NCBI GenBank assembly: GCA_023443285.1
Contig: JAEZVB010000013.1
Coordinates: 1-49,188 of the forward strand
DNA length: 49,188 nucleotides
Source: Bacillota bacterium
GTDB lineage: Bacteria; Bacillota; Negativicutes; Sporomusales; Sporomusaceae
Direction: 5' to 3'
Below are positions 7,745-15,625 of this stretch, piece by piece (within the stretch, counting starts at the first letter, position 1; the number at the start of each line of letters is the position of its first letter). The translations under genes were made by a program, and so were the position numbers. Below the pieces are notes generated by a model. It did not search any database. It saw only the letters and a program-made list of their open reading frames with translations, and was not told the origin of the DNA.

Positions 7745-9259
7745 TTACTCAATAACTAATTCAAAGCCTAGCTCTTTCTTAAACCATTTGCGGTGCTGCG
7801 CAGCGGCCTGGCGCTCGATGCTTACCGGGTCATTAGTGATTAGCTTAAGAAAGGCCTGGCTGCCGATAATGGATGGCTCAACATCCTGTACTAAGCCAAG
7901 CTGGGTTGATTCCAGGCTTTCGGCCAGCGACAGCAATAGAGCAAGTTTGCGGGCTGTTAGCCAGTTGTATTGATCGAGAAATTCGCTATAGATTTTGTTA
8001 CGCACATATTTGGCGGAGGGGCCGTTATGCCAGCCGGCCACTACGGCAGCCAGCATTTGCTCACGGTGAGTCAAACCGAAAAGGCGGGCATTCTCAACAA
8101 GGTAGGCGCTATGGCGGGCATGATCATAATAGTTAATGGTAATACCAATATCATGGAGCAAAGCAGCTACCCTGAGAAGACGCCGGTCGCGGCTGGACAG
8201 CCGCAGGATGGACTGCCATTTGTCAAACATAGTTTCCGCCAACTTGGCGACATGCTCGGCATGAGCTTCATTGCCTTTATAAAATAGCAGCATATTGCGG
8301 GTTGAGTGCAACAGAATATCGGGAATAATTACGGAAGACTGCTGTCTCGTTAAATAATATTCCAGGAACAGCCCTTCCCGGACACCACAACCGCTGATGA
8401 TCATATTGGTGGCCTGAGATACATCGGCAAGTGCTTTCACAATGGTAGTGCCGGCGATAATAATATCAGCACGTTCGCTACTCAGACCGGGGTATTTGCG
8501 ACGTTGGGTCAAAGTAGTCTTGGTCAATTCACGCCACAATTCCTCAAAGGCTATCATTCCCAGACGGTAATTATGTACCTTGGGAAAGGGATAGTTTTTA
8601 TGTTTTTGATCCATCTTAGCAATATTACGGGCTGTACCGCCTACGCCTACAAGGGGTAAACTCAGCCGTTTAAGCCAAGGTAGTTTTTCCAGGTGGCTAA
8701 GAATATATTCACGCATAGCAACTAATTGAGAATCACTTAGTTTATCCTGCGTACTGAATTTTTCCGTAAGATTTACAGCGCCGAACGGAAGGCTGAAAAC
8801 CTTAACAGGCCGGCGGTCTCTTACCAGTGTTACCTCTGTGCTGCCGCCACCAAGGTCAAACAGCAGCGCATCTTCTACATCAATGGTATTGATAATCCCA
8901 GTATAGCCTAAATTGGCTTCTTCCACGCCGCTAATTGCTTTAAGCGGAATGCCGGTATGTTGATGCACCAAATCGAGAAATTCTGCGCCGTTTTTGGCAT
9001 TGCGCACGGCAGCAGTGGCGACTGCCAGTATTTTATCGACCTTTACCAATTCGCACATATGGGCAAATACTTTTAGCGTGCCAACTGCGCGCCACATGGC
9101 ATCACGGGTAAGAAGGCCTGTTTCTGCCATCCCCTCGCTCAGTCGTACGGCTTCCTTTTGATTATATACTAGATTGTATGCGCCATTATGATAAATAGTC
9201 ATCACAATAAGACGAGCCGAGTTCGAGCCTAAATCAATGATCGCTACCCGTTCGGTCAA
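7745..9259 (-). CDS. ppx: Ppx/GppA family phosphatase with C-terminal HD domain
   Basis: Exopolyphosphatase or pppGpp phosphohydrolase of the ASKHA superfamily. Near the N-terminus AIIDLGSNSARL is the phosphate-1 loop; LLFDLGGGSTEVTLV near residue 135 is the phosphate-2 loop; PLVGVGGTARNIAK follows. After about residue 310 comes an HD-type helical domain (AALLHDIGITINYYDHARHS), as in long Ppx enzymes. At 504 residues it is full length. The start is TTG with TAGGAG upstream. It is divergent from a second Ppx/GppA gene at 9507 and two genes from ppk1, so it sits in a polyphosphate island. Whether the substrate is polyphosphate or pppGpp cannot be told from sequence. Confidence 0.85.
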   Translation of the reverse strand: MTERVAIIDLGSNSARLIVMTIYHNGAYNLVYNQKEAVRLSEGMAETGLLTRDAMWRAVGTLKVFAHMCELVKVDKILAVATAAVRNAKNGAEFLDLVHQHTGIPLKAISGVEEANLGYTGIINTIDVEDALLFDLGGGSTEVTLVRDRRPVKVFSLPFGAVNLTEKFSTQDKLSDSQLVAMREYILSHLEKLPWLKRLSLPLVGVGGTARNIAKMDQKHKNYPFPKVHNYRLGMIAFEELWRELTKTTLTQRRKYPGLSSERADIIIAGTTIVKALADVSQATNMIISGCGVREGLFLEYYLTRQQSSVIIPDILLHSTRNMLLFYKGNEAHAEHVAKLAETMFDKWQSILRLSSRDRRLLRVAALLHDIGITINYYDHARHSAYLVENARLFGLTHREQMLAAVVAGWHNGPSAKYVRNKIYSEFLDQYNWLTARKLALLLSLAESLESTQLGLVQDVEPSIIGSQAFLKLITNDPVSIERQAAAQHRKWFKKELGFELVIE

Positions 9260-9292
9260 AATATTCAGCTCCTAACATTCTTACGTAAAAAT

Positions 9293-9322
9293 ATATTACT
9301 AGTAATTCGCTTTTTTTGACAA
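9293..9322 (-). promoter_or_regulatory. promoter of the leftward ppx-ytpB unit
   Basis: Read leftward, TTGTCA (9317-9322) and TAATAT (9293-9298) are separated by 18 bases, about 35 bases before the TTG start of ppx. Confidence 0.55.
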
Positions 9323-9334
9323 AATCCTGCTACA

Positions 9335-9351
9335 TTTTCTTCTGAAGAAAA
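9335..9351. promoter_or_regulatory. palindrome, possible operator between the two ppx genes
   Basis: TTTTCTTCTGAAGAAAA is a perfect palindrome with 8-base arms around one central base. It lies just upstream of the leftward ppx promoter, between divergent genes. No known regulator is matched, so its role is a guess. Confidence 0.35.
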
Positions 9352-9506
9352 CTTTTTCTATCTTTTGAGCAGGTGCAGGTAAATTTTAAAATTGCGTTAA
9401 TTTGCTGTAAATTTAGGATTAAGTCATAAGTTAAACCAGGATTTTTTGTTCTAGTCGTCGAAGAAATGCATACAATATAAATTAGGATACAATCAGGGGG
9501 TTCTAT

Positions 9507-11054
9507 ATGGGCAGACATGCACCTGATAGATTTGCCGCCATTCATGTCGGCTCAGAACAGATCGGCGTACAAATCGTTGAATACACCAAACTGGAGAATG
9601 TCAAAATTATTGAGCAGAGTAACTGCCAGGTTACGTTGGGTGAGGAGACGTTCAAAAACGGGCGTGTTAGTTTTGGTGCAGTAAGTGAGATTTGCGAAAT
9701 TCTGAAGGGGTATCGCCGCTTGCTTGTTGAATATGGTGTGACCGATTATCGCCTAATAGCGACTACCGCCATTCGGGAAGCCCAAAATCAGCCGTACATT
9801 ATTGATCAGATCAGGGTTAAGACTGGTCTAAATGTAGAGGTTGTTGATATGCCGCAGGAGATATTCTACAAATATGTGTCGCTTGTTAAAACCGTCCATG
9901 ATCGCGGCTTGCTTAATCCACAGGAAGACATGTTGTTTGTTGACATTTCTTCAGGTGGCTTGGGTTTTACCCTTTTTAAGGACGGCAAGCTGAAATACCA
10001 GCAAAATATTCATATTGGGGCTCTGCGTATTAAAGAAAGCTTTGAGAAAAATCAACGCGATTCTACCCATTTTCAGCAATCATTATCCGAATATATCAGC
10101 AGTACGATTGAACCGGTACAAGCAGAGATGAGGCAACATGATGTCAAACGTCTGGTTCTGTCAGGTCCGGAAACAAAACTGCTATTAAATATGCTGGGTA
10201 AAGAACAGGAGCGGGTTACCTTTATCAGTTTAGCTGAGTTTAACAATCTATATAAGCAGGTAAGCTCGCTTAATCTTCCACAGATAATAACTACCTTTCG
10301 TTTAACAGAACATAAAGCAGAAATTGTATTGCCAACCATTGTGCTATATAAGCAAATACTGCTATTGACAAACCCGGAAGAAATTATGGTTTTGAGTGAC
10401 CGATTTGCTGATGGTGTTGTCATTAAACATATTGCTGAAAAAACGTCGCATCCTCATAAGGAGCTCATACAAAACCAGATGGTTAACCTTTGCTGGGAAA
10501 TTAGCAAACGATACTATTATGATCCGAATCATGCGGCGGCTGTAGAAAAATGGTCAATGCTGTTATTTGATAAATTAGCGCGAATTCATGGTTTGGGAGA
10601 GCGTCACCGGCTGTTATTAAAGGTTGCCGCTATACTGCATGATATTGGTAAACATGTGAATCTAAGGCGGCATTATTTCTATTCTTACCGCTTAATTATA
10701 TCTTCAGACATTCTGGGCTTTTCTAGAGCAGAGCGACACGTAATTGCCAATGTTGCTTATTATCACTCTAAAGGAGTGCCTTCCGATGCCGACGGGAACT
10801 TTGCCGAGCTTACACCCAACCAAAAGGTTAACGTATCAAAGCTCTCGGCCATTATCCGCCTGGCTGACGCGATCGACCGCAGTCATCGCCAAAAGGCCAG
10901 CAAGGGAGAGGCGGCACTGCGTGGTGAGGAGTTAATTATTACTGTAACCAGCAGGGAAGATATGTCCCTGGAGGGGTGGACGTTTTCCGATAAAGCCGGT
11001 TTCTTTGAAGATGTTTTCGGGATCAAGGCTACATTAATTAGACAGGTGGGATGA
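9507..11054 (+). CDS. second Ppx/GppA family protein with HD domain
   Basis: A 515-residue paralogue of the neighbouring ppx. The N-terminal half keeps the ASKHA fold: FAAIHVGSEQIGVQIVEY replaces the usual phosphate-1 motif, and DMLFVDISSGGLGFTLF replaces the usual DxGGGS motif near residue 145. Both nucleotide/phosphate loops therefore deviate from active Ppx. A C-terminal HD domain is well preserved (LKVAAILHDIGKHVNLRRH near residue 375). It may be a regulatory or altered-specificity member. ATG 9507 follows CAGGGGG. Its stop overlaps the first possible ATG of ppk1, so the two are translationally close. Function in polyphosphate or alarmone turnover is inferred from context. Confidence 0.75.
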   Translation: MGRHAPDRFAAIHVGSEQIGVQIVEYTKLENVKIIEQSNCQVTLGEETFKNGRVSFGAVSEICEILKGYRRLLVEYGVTDYRLIATTAIREAQNQPYIIDQIRVKTGLNVEVVDMPQEIFYKYVSLVKTVHDRGLLNPQEDMLFVDISSGGLGFTLFKDGKLKYQQNIHIGALRIKESFEKNQRDSTHFQQSLSEYISSTIEPVQAEMRQHDVKRLVLSGPETKLLLNMLGKEQERVTFISLAEFNNLYKQVSSLNLPQIITTFRLTEHKAEIVLPTIVLYKQILLLTNPEEIMVLSDRFADGVVIKHIAEKTSHPHKELIQNQMVNLCWEISKRYYYDPNHAAAVEKWSMLLFDKLARIHGLGERHRLLLKVAAILHDIGKHVNLRRHYFYSYRLIISSDILGFSRAERHVIANVAYYHSKGVPSDADGNFAELTPNQKVNVSKLSAIIRLADAIDRSHRQKASKGEAALRGEELIITVTSREDMSLEGWTFSDKAGFFEDVFGIKATLIRQVG

Positions 11055-11059
11055 TAACA

Positions 11060-13180
11060 ATGCCAAATGCCAAGAGTTGTGACATACATGACGATGCAGA
11101 ATATTTCTTTAACCGGGAACTGAGTTGGCTTAAGTTTAACCGGCGTGTACTGGGTGAGGCAGATGTTAAGCATAAACCACTGTTAGAGCGCTTGAAATTT
11201 TTGGCTATCACTAGCTCTAATCTGGATGAATTTTTTATGATTAGGGTTGCCGGACTCAAGCACCAGTTGGAAAGTGGCGTAAATAAAGTAGATGCGGCCG
11301 GCTTGTCGGTGCGGCAGCAATTAATCTGCATTACTGAGGATGCACACGAGCTTGTTAAGCTGCAATACAAGATTTTAAAAAGTATTCACGCTGAACTTGC
11401 GCAAGTTGGTGTGACCTTTACTGATATTGCCAGTCTGGATGAGCAGACCCAGGAATGGCTTGAAGGTTATTTTAAAAAGACCATCTTTCCGGTTATTACT
11501 CCCATGGCGGTGGATGCCGGGCATCCGTTTCCGTTTTTGGCTAACCGCAGTCTGAATCTTGCGGTGCTGCTGTGCCGGGAGCAGGGCGATGATTGTGCGG
11601 CTGTTGTTCAGGTGCCGGCAGTATTGCCGCGGATTATTGAAGTACCCTCAAGCGGAATCAAAAGGCAGTTCATTTTTCTTGAAGATATTATCAAACACTA
11701 TTGCGGCCATATGTTTCACGGCTATACAATAAACGACGTAGTACCGTTTCGCATAACTAGGAATTCCGATCTTTCTATTGATGAGGAAGATGCTGAGGAT
11801 CTCCTGGCAGAGATTGAAAAATCGCTGCGCCAACGCAAACGTGGTCAAGCCGTACGCCTGGAAATCGGTAAAACCAATAACCGGCCGCTACGCGAGCTGT
11901 TAATATGTAACTTAAATATTGAAGAACAAGATGTCTATGAAATATCCGGGCCGCTGGATGCTACCTGCTTTTTTAAGTTCAGTGATTTGCCGGGGCTTGA
12001 GCATTTGCGTTATACGCCGGTATCGCCCCAACCGCCGCAGGAGCTTATCGGCGTAACCAATCTGTTTGATGCCATCAGAGAACACGATATTCTGCTCCAT
12101 CATCCCTATGAATCCTTCCAGCCGGTAACAGATTTCGTGCTTCAGGCAGCGATTGATCCGCAGGTACTGGCCATAAAACAGACACTATACCGCGTAAGCG
12201 GCAACTCACCAATTGTACGGGCGCTGGCGCAAGCCGCCGAAAACGGTAAGCAAGTCACAGTGCTGGTAGAACTAAAAGCCCGCTTTGATGAGGAAAACAA
12301 TATCCTCTGGGCCAAACGGCTGGAGGAAGCCGGGTGTCACGTTATTTACGGCCTTGTCGGCCTAAAAACCCACGCAAAAATGATACTGGTGGTTCGCCAA
12401 GAGCAAGACGGCATAAAACGCTATGTTCATATGGGGACAGGCAACTACAACGATAGTACTGCCAAAACATACACTGACATGGGGTTGTTTACTGCCAACG
12501 ACCAGTTCGGGGCTGATGCGTCGGCCTTCTTTAATGTATTATCAGGCTACTCAGATCCGCCGGTATGGAATAAAATTGTTGTGGCACCACTAGGCCTGCG
12601 GGAAAAAATTAAAGAACTGATTGACCGAGAGATTGAACTGGTCAAGGCTGGCAAAAGCGGACGAATTATTGCCAAGATGAACGCTCTTGTAGATAAAGAG
12701 ATTGTGCTAAAACTGTATGAGGCATCCTGCAACGGTGTCAAAATTGATCTTATTGTCCGTGGCATCTGTGTACTCAGGCCGGGCGTTGCCAAAGTAAGTG
12801 AGAATATATCGGTTCGTAGCATTGTCGGGCGGTTTCTTGAGCACCATCGTATCTTTTATTTTGGTAATGGTGGCGATGACCGGATTTTTTTATCAAGCGC
12901 TGACTGGATGCCGCGTAACCTCAATGAACGAGTAGAACTCTTTTTCCCGATTGAAGATCCCGCCCATATCGCGAGGATTAAGGATATCCTCGATGTAACG
13001 CTGGCTGATAATCAGAAGGCGTACAGTATGAAAAAGGATGGCACCTATCGGCGTGTGGATAGGCGAGGCCAAGCGGTAACAAGTCAGATGGAATTCTTTG
13101 ACCAAGCCCAACGGATAGGCATGGATTCTGAAATTACTATCGAGCAGCGATTGAAGCCGCTTTATCGGCGGGCAGAATAG
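11060..13180 (+). CDS. ppk1: polyphosphate kinase 1
   Basis: Makes long-chain polyphosphate from ATP reversibly. About 706 residues, the normal length. The N-terminal domain opens with FFNRELSWLKFNRRVLGEA; the head domain follows; the two phospholipase D-like C domains carry AIKQTLYRVSG and GLKTHAKMILVVR, the latter with the histidine that is phosphorylated in catalysis (near residue 434). The end (ERVELFFPIEDP) is also typical. The overlapping ATGA at 11051 is an alternative start, but AGGTGGG is then too close, so I prefer ATG 11060. It is co-transcribed with the Ppx/GppA-like gene before it. Confidence 0.93.
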   Translation: MPNAKSCDIHDDAEYFFNRELSWLKFNRRVLGEADVKHKPLLERLKFLAITSSNLDEFFMIRVAGLKHQLESGVNKVDAAGLSVRQQLICITEDAHELVKLQYKILKSIHAELAQVGVTFTDIASLDEQTQEWLEGYFKKTIFPVITPMAVDAGHPFPFLANRSLNLAVLLCREQGDDCAAVVQVPAVLPRIIEVPSSGIKRQFIFLEDIIKHYCGHMFHGYTINDVVPFRITRNSDLSIDEEDAEDLLAEIEKSLRQRKRGQAVRLEIGKTNNRPLRELLICNLNIEEQDVYEISGPLDATCFFKFSDLPGLEHLRYTPVSPQPPQELIGVTNLFDAIREHDILLHHPYESFQPVTDFVLQAAIDPQVLAIKQTLYRVSGNSPIVRALAQAAENGKQVTVLVELKARFDEENNILWAKRLEEAGCHVIYGLVGLKTHAKMILVVRQEQDGIKRYVHMGTGNYNDSTAKTYTDMGLFTANDQFGADASAFFNVLSGYSDPPVWNKIVVAPLGLREKIKELIDREIELVKAGKSGRIIAKMNALVDKEIVLKLYEASCNGVKIDLIVRGICVLRPGVAKVSENISVRSIVGRFLEHHRIFYFGNGGDDRIFLSSADWMPRNLNERVELFFPIEDPAHIARIKDILDVTLADNQKAYSMKKDGTYRRVDRRGQAVTSQMEFFDQAQRIGMDSEITIEQRLKPLYRRAE

Positions 13181-13185
13181 AGCGT

Positions 13186-13236
13186 ACTTAGCCGCTTGTT
13201 ATTCGCAGTTGTAGAGGAATAGTAGGGCGGCTAAGT
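13186..13236 (+). terminator. weak hairpin after ppk1
   Basis: Ten-base arms ACTTAGCCGC and GCGGCTAAGT are separated by a loop of about 31 bases, with CATTTGTAAA after. The long loop and poor T tract make termination uncertain. Confidence 0.4.
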
Positions 13237-13328
13237 CATTTGTAAAAATAATATAGCAGGATTTTGGTAATAATCGTATAATATTCACGGTAACGGAAAT
13301 AATTTGTTTCTAGAAAAGGAGCGAAATC

Positions 13329-13619
13329 ATGCAAGATAACTTTAAAGTAGCAGTTCAATATAACGACGAATGCGGTTATGTCGAATATGAGCAAACATCC
13401 AAAACCATAAAAGTTGTTTTTGATAATGCAGCTACCCGCCAAATTATTGAAAATTATCTGGCCGCCGAACATACCATTCGGGTACCTGGTGAAGGCTTAT
13501 TGGATTTTACGGAAGCAACCATTCGGCCGGCCGATAGTGTGGAGAATATGAAAACAGCGCTTACCCGTATGTGGGTAAATACAGGCGTACATGTCGATTG
13601 GAGCCGCCCGGTAGCGTGA
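13329..13619 (+). CDS. conserved hypothetical protein, 96 aa
   Basis: A small acidic cytosolic protein with AAAAGGAG upstream of its ATG. Its sequence is beta-rich early (VQYNDECGYVEYEQTSKTIK) followed by helical text (ATRQIIENYLAAEH) and a C-terminal MWVNTGVHVDWSRP. There is no motif, membrane segment or metal site that I recognise. It lies alone between ppk1 and a terminator overlapping its own stop codon. A TATAAT at 13277-13282 could be its -10 box, but I see no good -35. Likely a genuine lineage-specific gene of unknown role. Confidence 0.65.
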   Translation: MQDNFKVAVQYNDECGYVEYEQTSKTIKVVFDNAATRQIIENYLAAEHTIRVPGEGLLDFTEATIRPADSVENMKTALTRMWVNTGVHVDWSRPVA

Positions 13620-13641
13620 CAGTATGTCACGCTTGTTTTTT
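13613..13641 (+). terminator. strong terminator overlapping the stop codon
   Basis: AGCGTGACA and TGTCACGCT form a perfect 9-bp stem with a three-base loop, followed by TGTTTTTTT. The left arm contains the TGA stop of the 96-aa gene. Confidence 0.85.
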
Positions 13642-13666
13642 TAGGAAAAGTAGCCCTGAGACCAAG

Positions 13667-13811
13667 TTATCCCCAAACTTATCCCCGAAACACCTCGAAA
13701 TGTGGATAAGTAGGGGGATGTTCTGTGGAAAATGGGGGTAAAGCATGTTGAAATACGTTATTTACAGGGCTTGCATTTGTGGATAACTGTTAATAACACA
13801 TATGTGGATAA
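13667..13811. promoter_or_regulatory. DnaA-box cluster
   Basis: Three perfect DnaA boxes (TGTGGATAA, the complement of TTATCCACA) lie at 13701-13709, 13778-13786 and 13803-13811, all in one orientation. Near matches are TTATCCCCA 13667-13675, TTATCCCCG 13679-13687, TGTGGAAAA 13724-13732 and TTATTTACA 13758-13766. The segment is non-coding, between a terminator and azlC, with no dnaA gene in view. It resembles the dispersed DnaA-box clusters of Bacillus that titrate DnaA and tune initiation, rather than oriC itself. Confidence 0.7.
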
Positions 13812-13882
13812 GAATTTTGGTAAATCGGTAGCCGCTTAATCGGGAAAATACCAATTGAAAGGCAATAACGGAGGTAATCGTA

Positions 13883-14581
13883 ATGGGAATAAAGATGAAA
13901 GCCTTGAAGGCGGCTTTTCCACATACCCTGCCGGTTTTGACGGGGTATATGTTTCTGGGAATTGCTTTCGGGATATTGCTCAGCAGTAAGGGGTATTCCC
14001 TGTGGTGGGCGATTTTGATGAGCACTGTCATCTATGCGGGAGCAGCTCAGTTTGTATCTATAAGTTTACTGACAACGGCATTTAATCCTTTGTATGCTTT
14101 TCTAATTATACTGGTGGTAAATGCCCGGCATTTATTTTACGGGATTTCCTTACTGAGTCGCTTAAGTGGAGCAGGCCGCAAAAAACACTATGTGGTTTTT
14201 GGCCTTACCGACGAAACCTTTTCCATACTTTGCTCAGCAGAGCCGCCTGAAGGGGTAGATCGCAACTGGTTTATGTTTTTTATTACTTTATTAGACCAGG
14301 GGTATTGGATAGTCGGCTCAGCTTTGGGAGCTGTTTTGGGCACTTTGGTGGAGTTTAACACCAAAGGCATTGATTTTGTGATGACCGCTTTATTTGTGGT
14401 TATCTTTATCGAACAATGGAAAGCGCAGAAATACCATGGACCAGCTATTATTGGTGTTATCGCCTCGCTACTCTGTCTAGTGACTTTTGGCGCTAATAAC
14501 TTTATTATTCCGGCCATGATTGTGATTGTCTCTGTATTAATCCTGGGTAAAAAGAATTTAGAAAGGGGAATGGCTGGGTGA
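13883..14581 (+). CDS. azlC: AzlC family branched-chain amino acid exporter, large subunit
   Basis: Integral membrane protein of 232 residues that works with AzlD to export branched-chain amino acids. The N-terminal signature PVLTGYMFLGIAFGILL is followed by IYAGAAQFVSISLL and LVVNARHLFYGISL, all typical of AzlC. Several hydrophobic helices span the rest. ATG 13883 follows GGAGGTAAT. Its TGA overlaps the GTG of azlD (GTGA), so the two are translationally coupled. The DnaA-box cluster lies in its upstream region. Confidence 0.87.
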   Translation: MGIKMKALKAAFPHTLPVLTGYMFLGIAFGILLSSKGYSLWWAILMSTVIYAGAAQFVSISLLTTAFNPLYAFLIILVVNARHLFYGISLLSRLSGAGRKKHYVVFGLTDETFSILCSAEPPEGVDRNWFMFFITLLDQGYWIVGSALGAVLGTLVEFNTKGIDFVMTALFVVIFIEQWKAQKYHGPAIIGVIASLLCLVTFGANNFIIPAMIVIVSVLILGKKNLERGMAG

Positions 14582-14913
14582 TATTAACAAACGAGCAGTC
14601 TTTGCTGATCATTGCGGCAATTGCTGTAGCAACAATACTGACAAGGTTTCTGCCATTTTGGCTATTCCCTGAAAATAAAGAAACACCCGAATATATTCTC
14701 TATTTGGGCGAGGTTCTGCCGTTTGCCGCTATCGGCTTATTAATTGTGTATTGTTTAAAAAATGTCTCAGCTGTGGCAGCGCCTTACGGTATTCCTGAGG
14801 CACTGGCAATTGCCTGCATTGTAGTGTTGCATCTATCTAAAAATAGTACGCTGCTTAGTATTGGCGGCGGCACGGCAATTTATATGGCACTCATTCAGTT
14901 TGTTTTTGTGTGA
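14578..14913 (+). CDS. azlD: AzlD family branched-chain amino acid exporter, small subunit
   Basis: A 111-residue membrane protein with about four hydrophobic helices. It shows the AzlD opening (IIAAIAVATILTRFLPFWLF, then PEYILYLGEVLPFAAIGLL). It forms a two-component permease with AzlC. It starts with a GTG that overlaps the azlC stop and ends with the usual short hydrophilic tail. After it, 14914-15130 holds no gene: only a weak GGCGAC/GTCGCC hairpin at about 14949 and a TATAAT at 15057-15062 that could serve the next operon. Confidence 0.85.
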   Translation: MILTNEQSLLIIAAIAVATILTRFLPFWLFPENKETPEYILYLGEVLPFAAIGLLIVYCLKNVSAVAAPYGIPEALAIACIVVLHLSKNSTLLSIGGGTAIYMALIQFVFV

Positions 14914-15130
14914 AAACCATCAGGCAACGCAAAATCCTTTACACTTTCAGGCAGTTGGCGACGGTAGGTGTCGCCCGGTTGTCGGAAGTGTTTTTTGTTT
15001 TTGCCAATTACTTTTCAATATATTCTTGCAATTTAAAAGGGTTTTGTCCTGTGAGGTATAATATATAAAAAAAGTAATATTATGGGACGGCCGTGATAAT
15101 GGCGAAAGTAAAATCAGAAGGTGAGAAAAT

Positions 15131-15625
15131 ATGACAATGGTAAAAACGTCAACGGATTTTTCATCTACCCAGACCATCATACAAAAATATCCCAAAGAGC
15201 AACGCTACACACTGGCAATTCTCCAAGACATACAACGCGAGTATAATTATATTCCCAAAGAGTCCTTGCGTATGCTGGCTGCGCATCTTAATACCCCCCT
15301 GAGCAAGCTATACAGCATGGCGACCTTTTATAAAGCATTAAGCCTGACGCCAAAAGGCGAGAATATTATCAAGGTATGTGACGGTACGGCCTGTCATATC
15401 AGGTCATCTATGATTGTTATTGATGAAATTGAAAAGTCGCTCAATATAAAACCAGGCGAAACTACCGCAGATGGTCGTTTTTCGCTGGAAACAGTAAACT
15501 GTCTTGGCTCCTGTGCGATCGCTCCTGTAATTGTCGTTAATGAAACCTATTACGGCAAGGTTACGCCGGCAATGATTAGAGAAATTTTGGGCGAATACGG
15601 GAGGGAACCAAATGGCCGAGAATAG
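15131..15625 (+). CDS. NuoE/HydC-like [2Fe-2S] subunit
   Basis: A 164-residue thioredoxin-fold [2Fe-2S] protein, equivalent to NuoE of complex I and the small subunit of NAD-linked [FeFe] hydrogenases. The N-terminal helical part ends with LSKLYSMATFYKA, a family signature. The cluster ligands are in CDGTACH and CLGSC, the normal four cysteines. It hands electrons between its cluster and the flavoprotein encoded next, whose ATG overlaps by 14 bases. ATG 15131 follows GAAGGTGAG. First gene of a three-gene operon. Confidence 0.85.
   Translation: MTMVKTSTDFSSTQTIIQKYPKEQRYTLAILQDIQREYNYIPKESLRMLAAHLNTPLSKLYSMATFYKALSLTPKGENIIKVCDGTACHIRSSMIVIDEIEKSLNIKPGETTADGRFSLETVNCLGSCAIAPVIVVNETYYGKVTPAMIREILGEYGREPNGRE

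Noticed and set aside
13667..13811. Chromosomal origin oriC
   Set aside because: DnaA boxes are present, but no dnaA, dnaN or rpmH, no AT-rich unwinding region and no DnaA-trio that I can see.
14947..14970. Riboswitch or attenuator before the NuoEFG-like operon
   Set aside because: Only a six-bp hairpin (GGCGAC/GTCGCC) without a T tract or conserved core.
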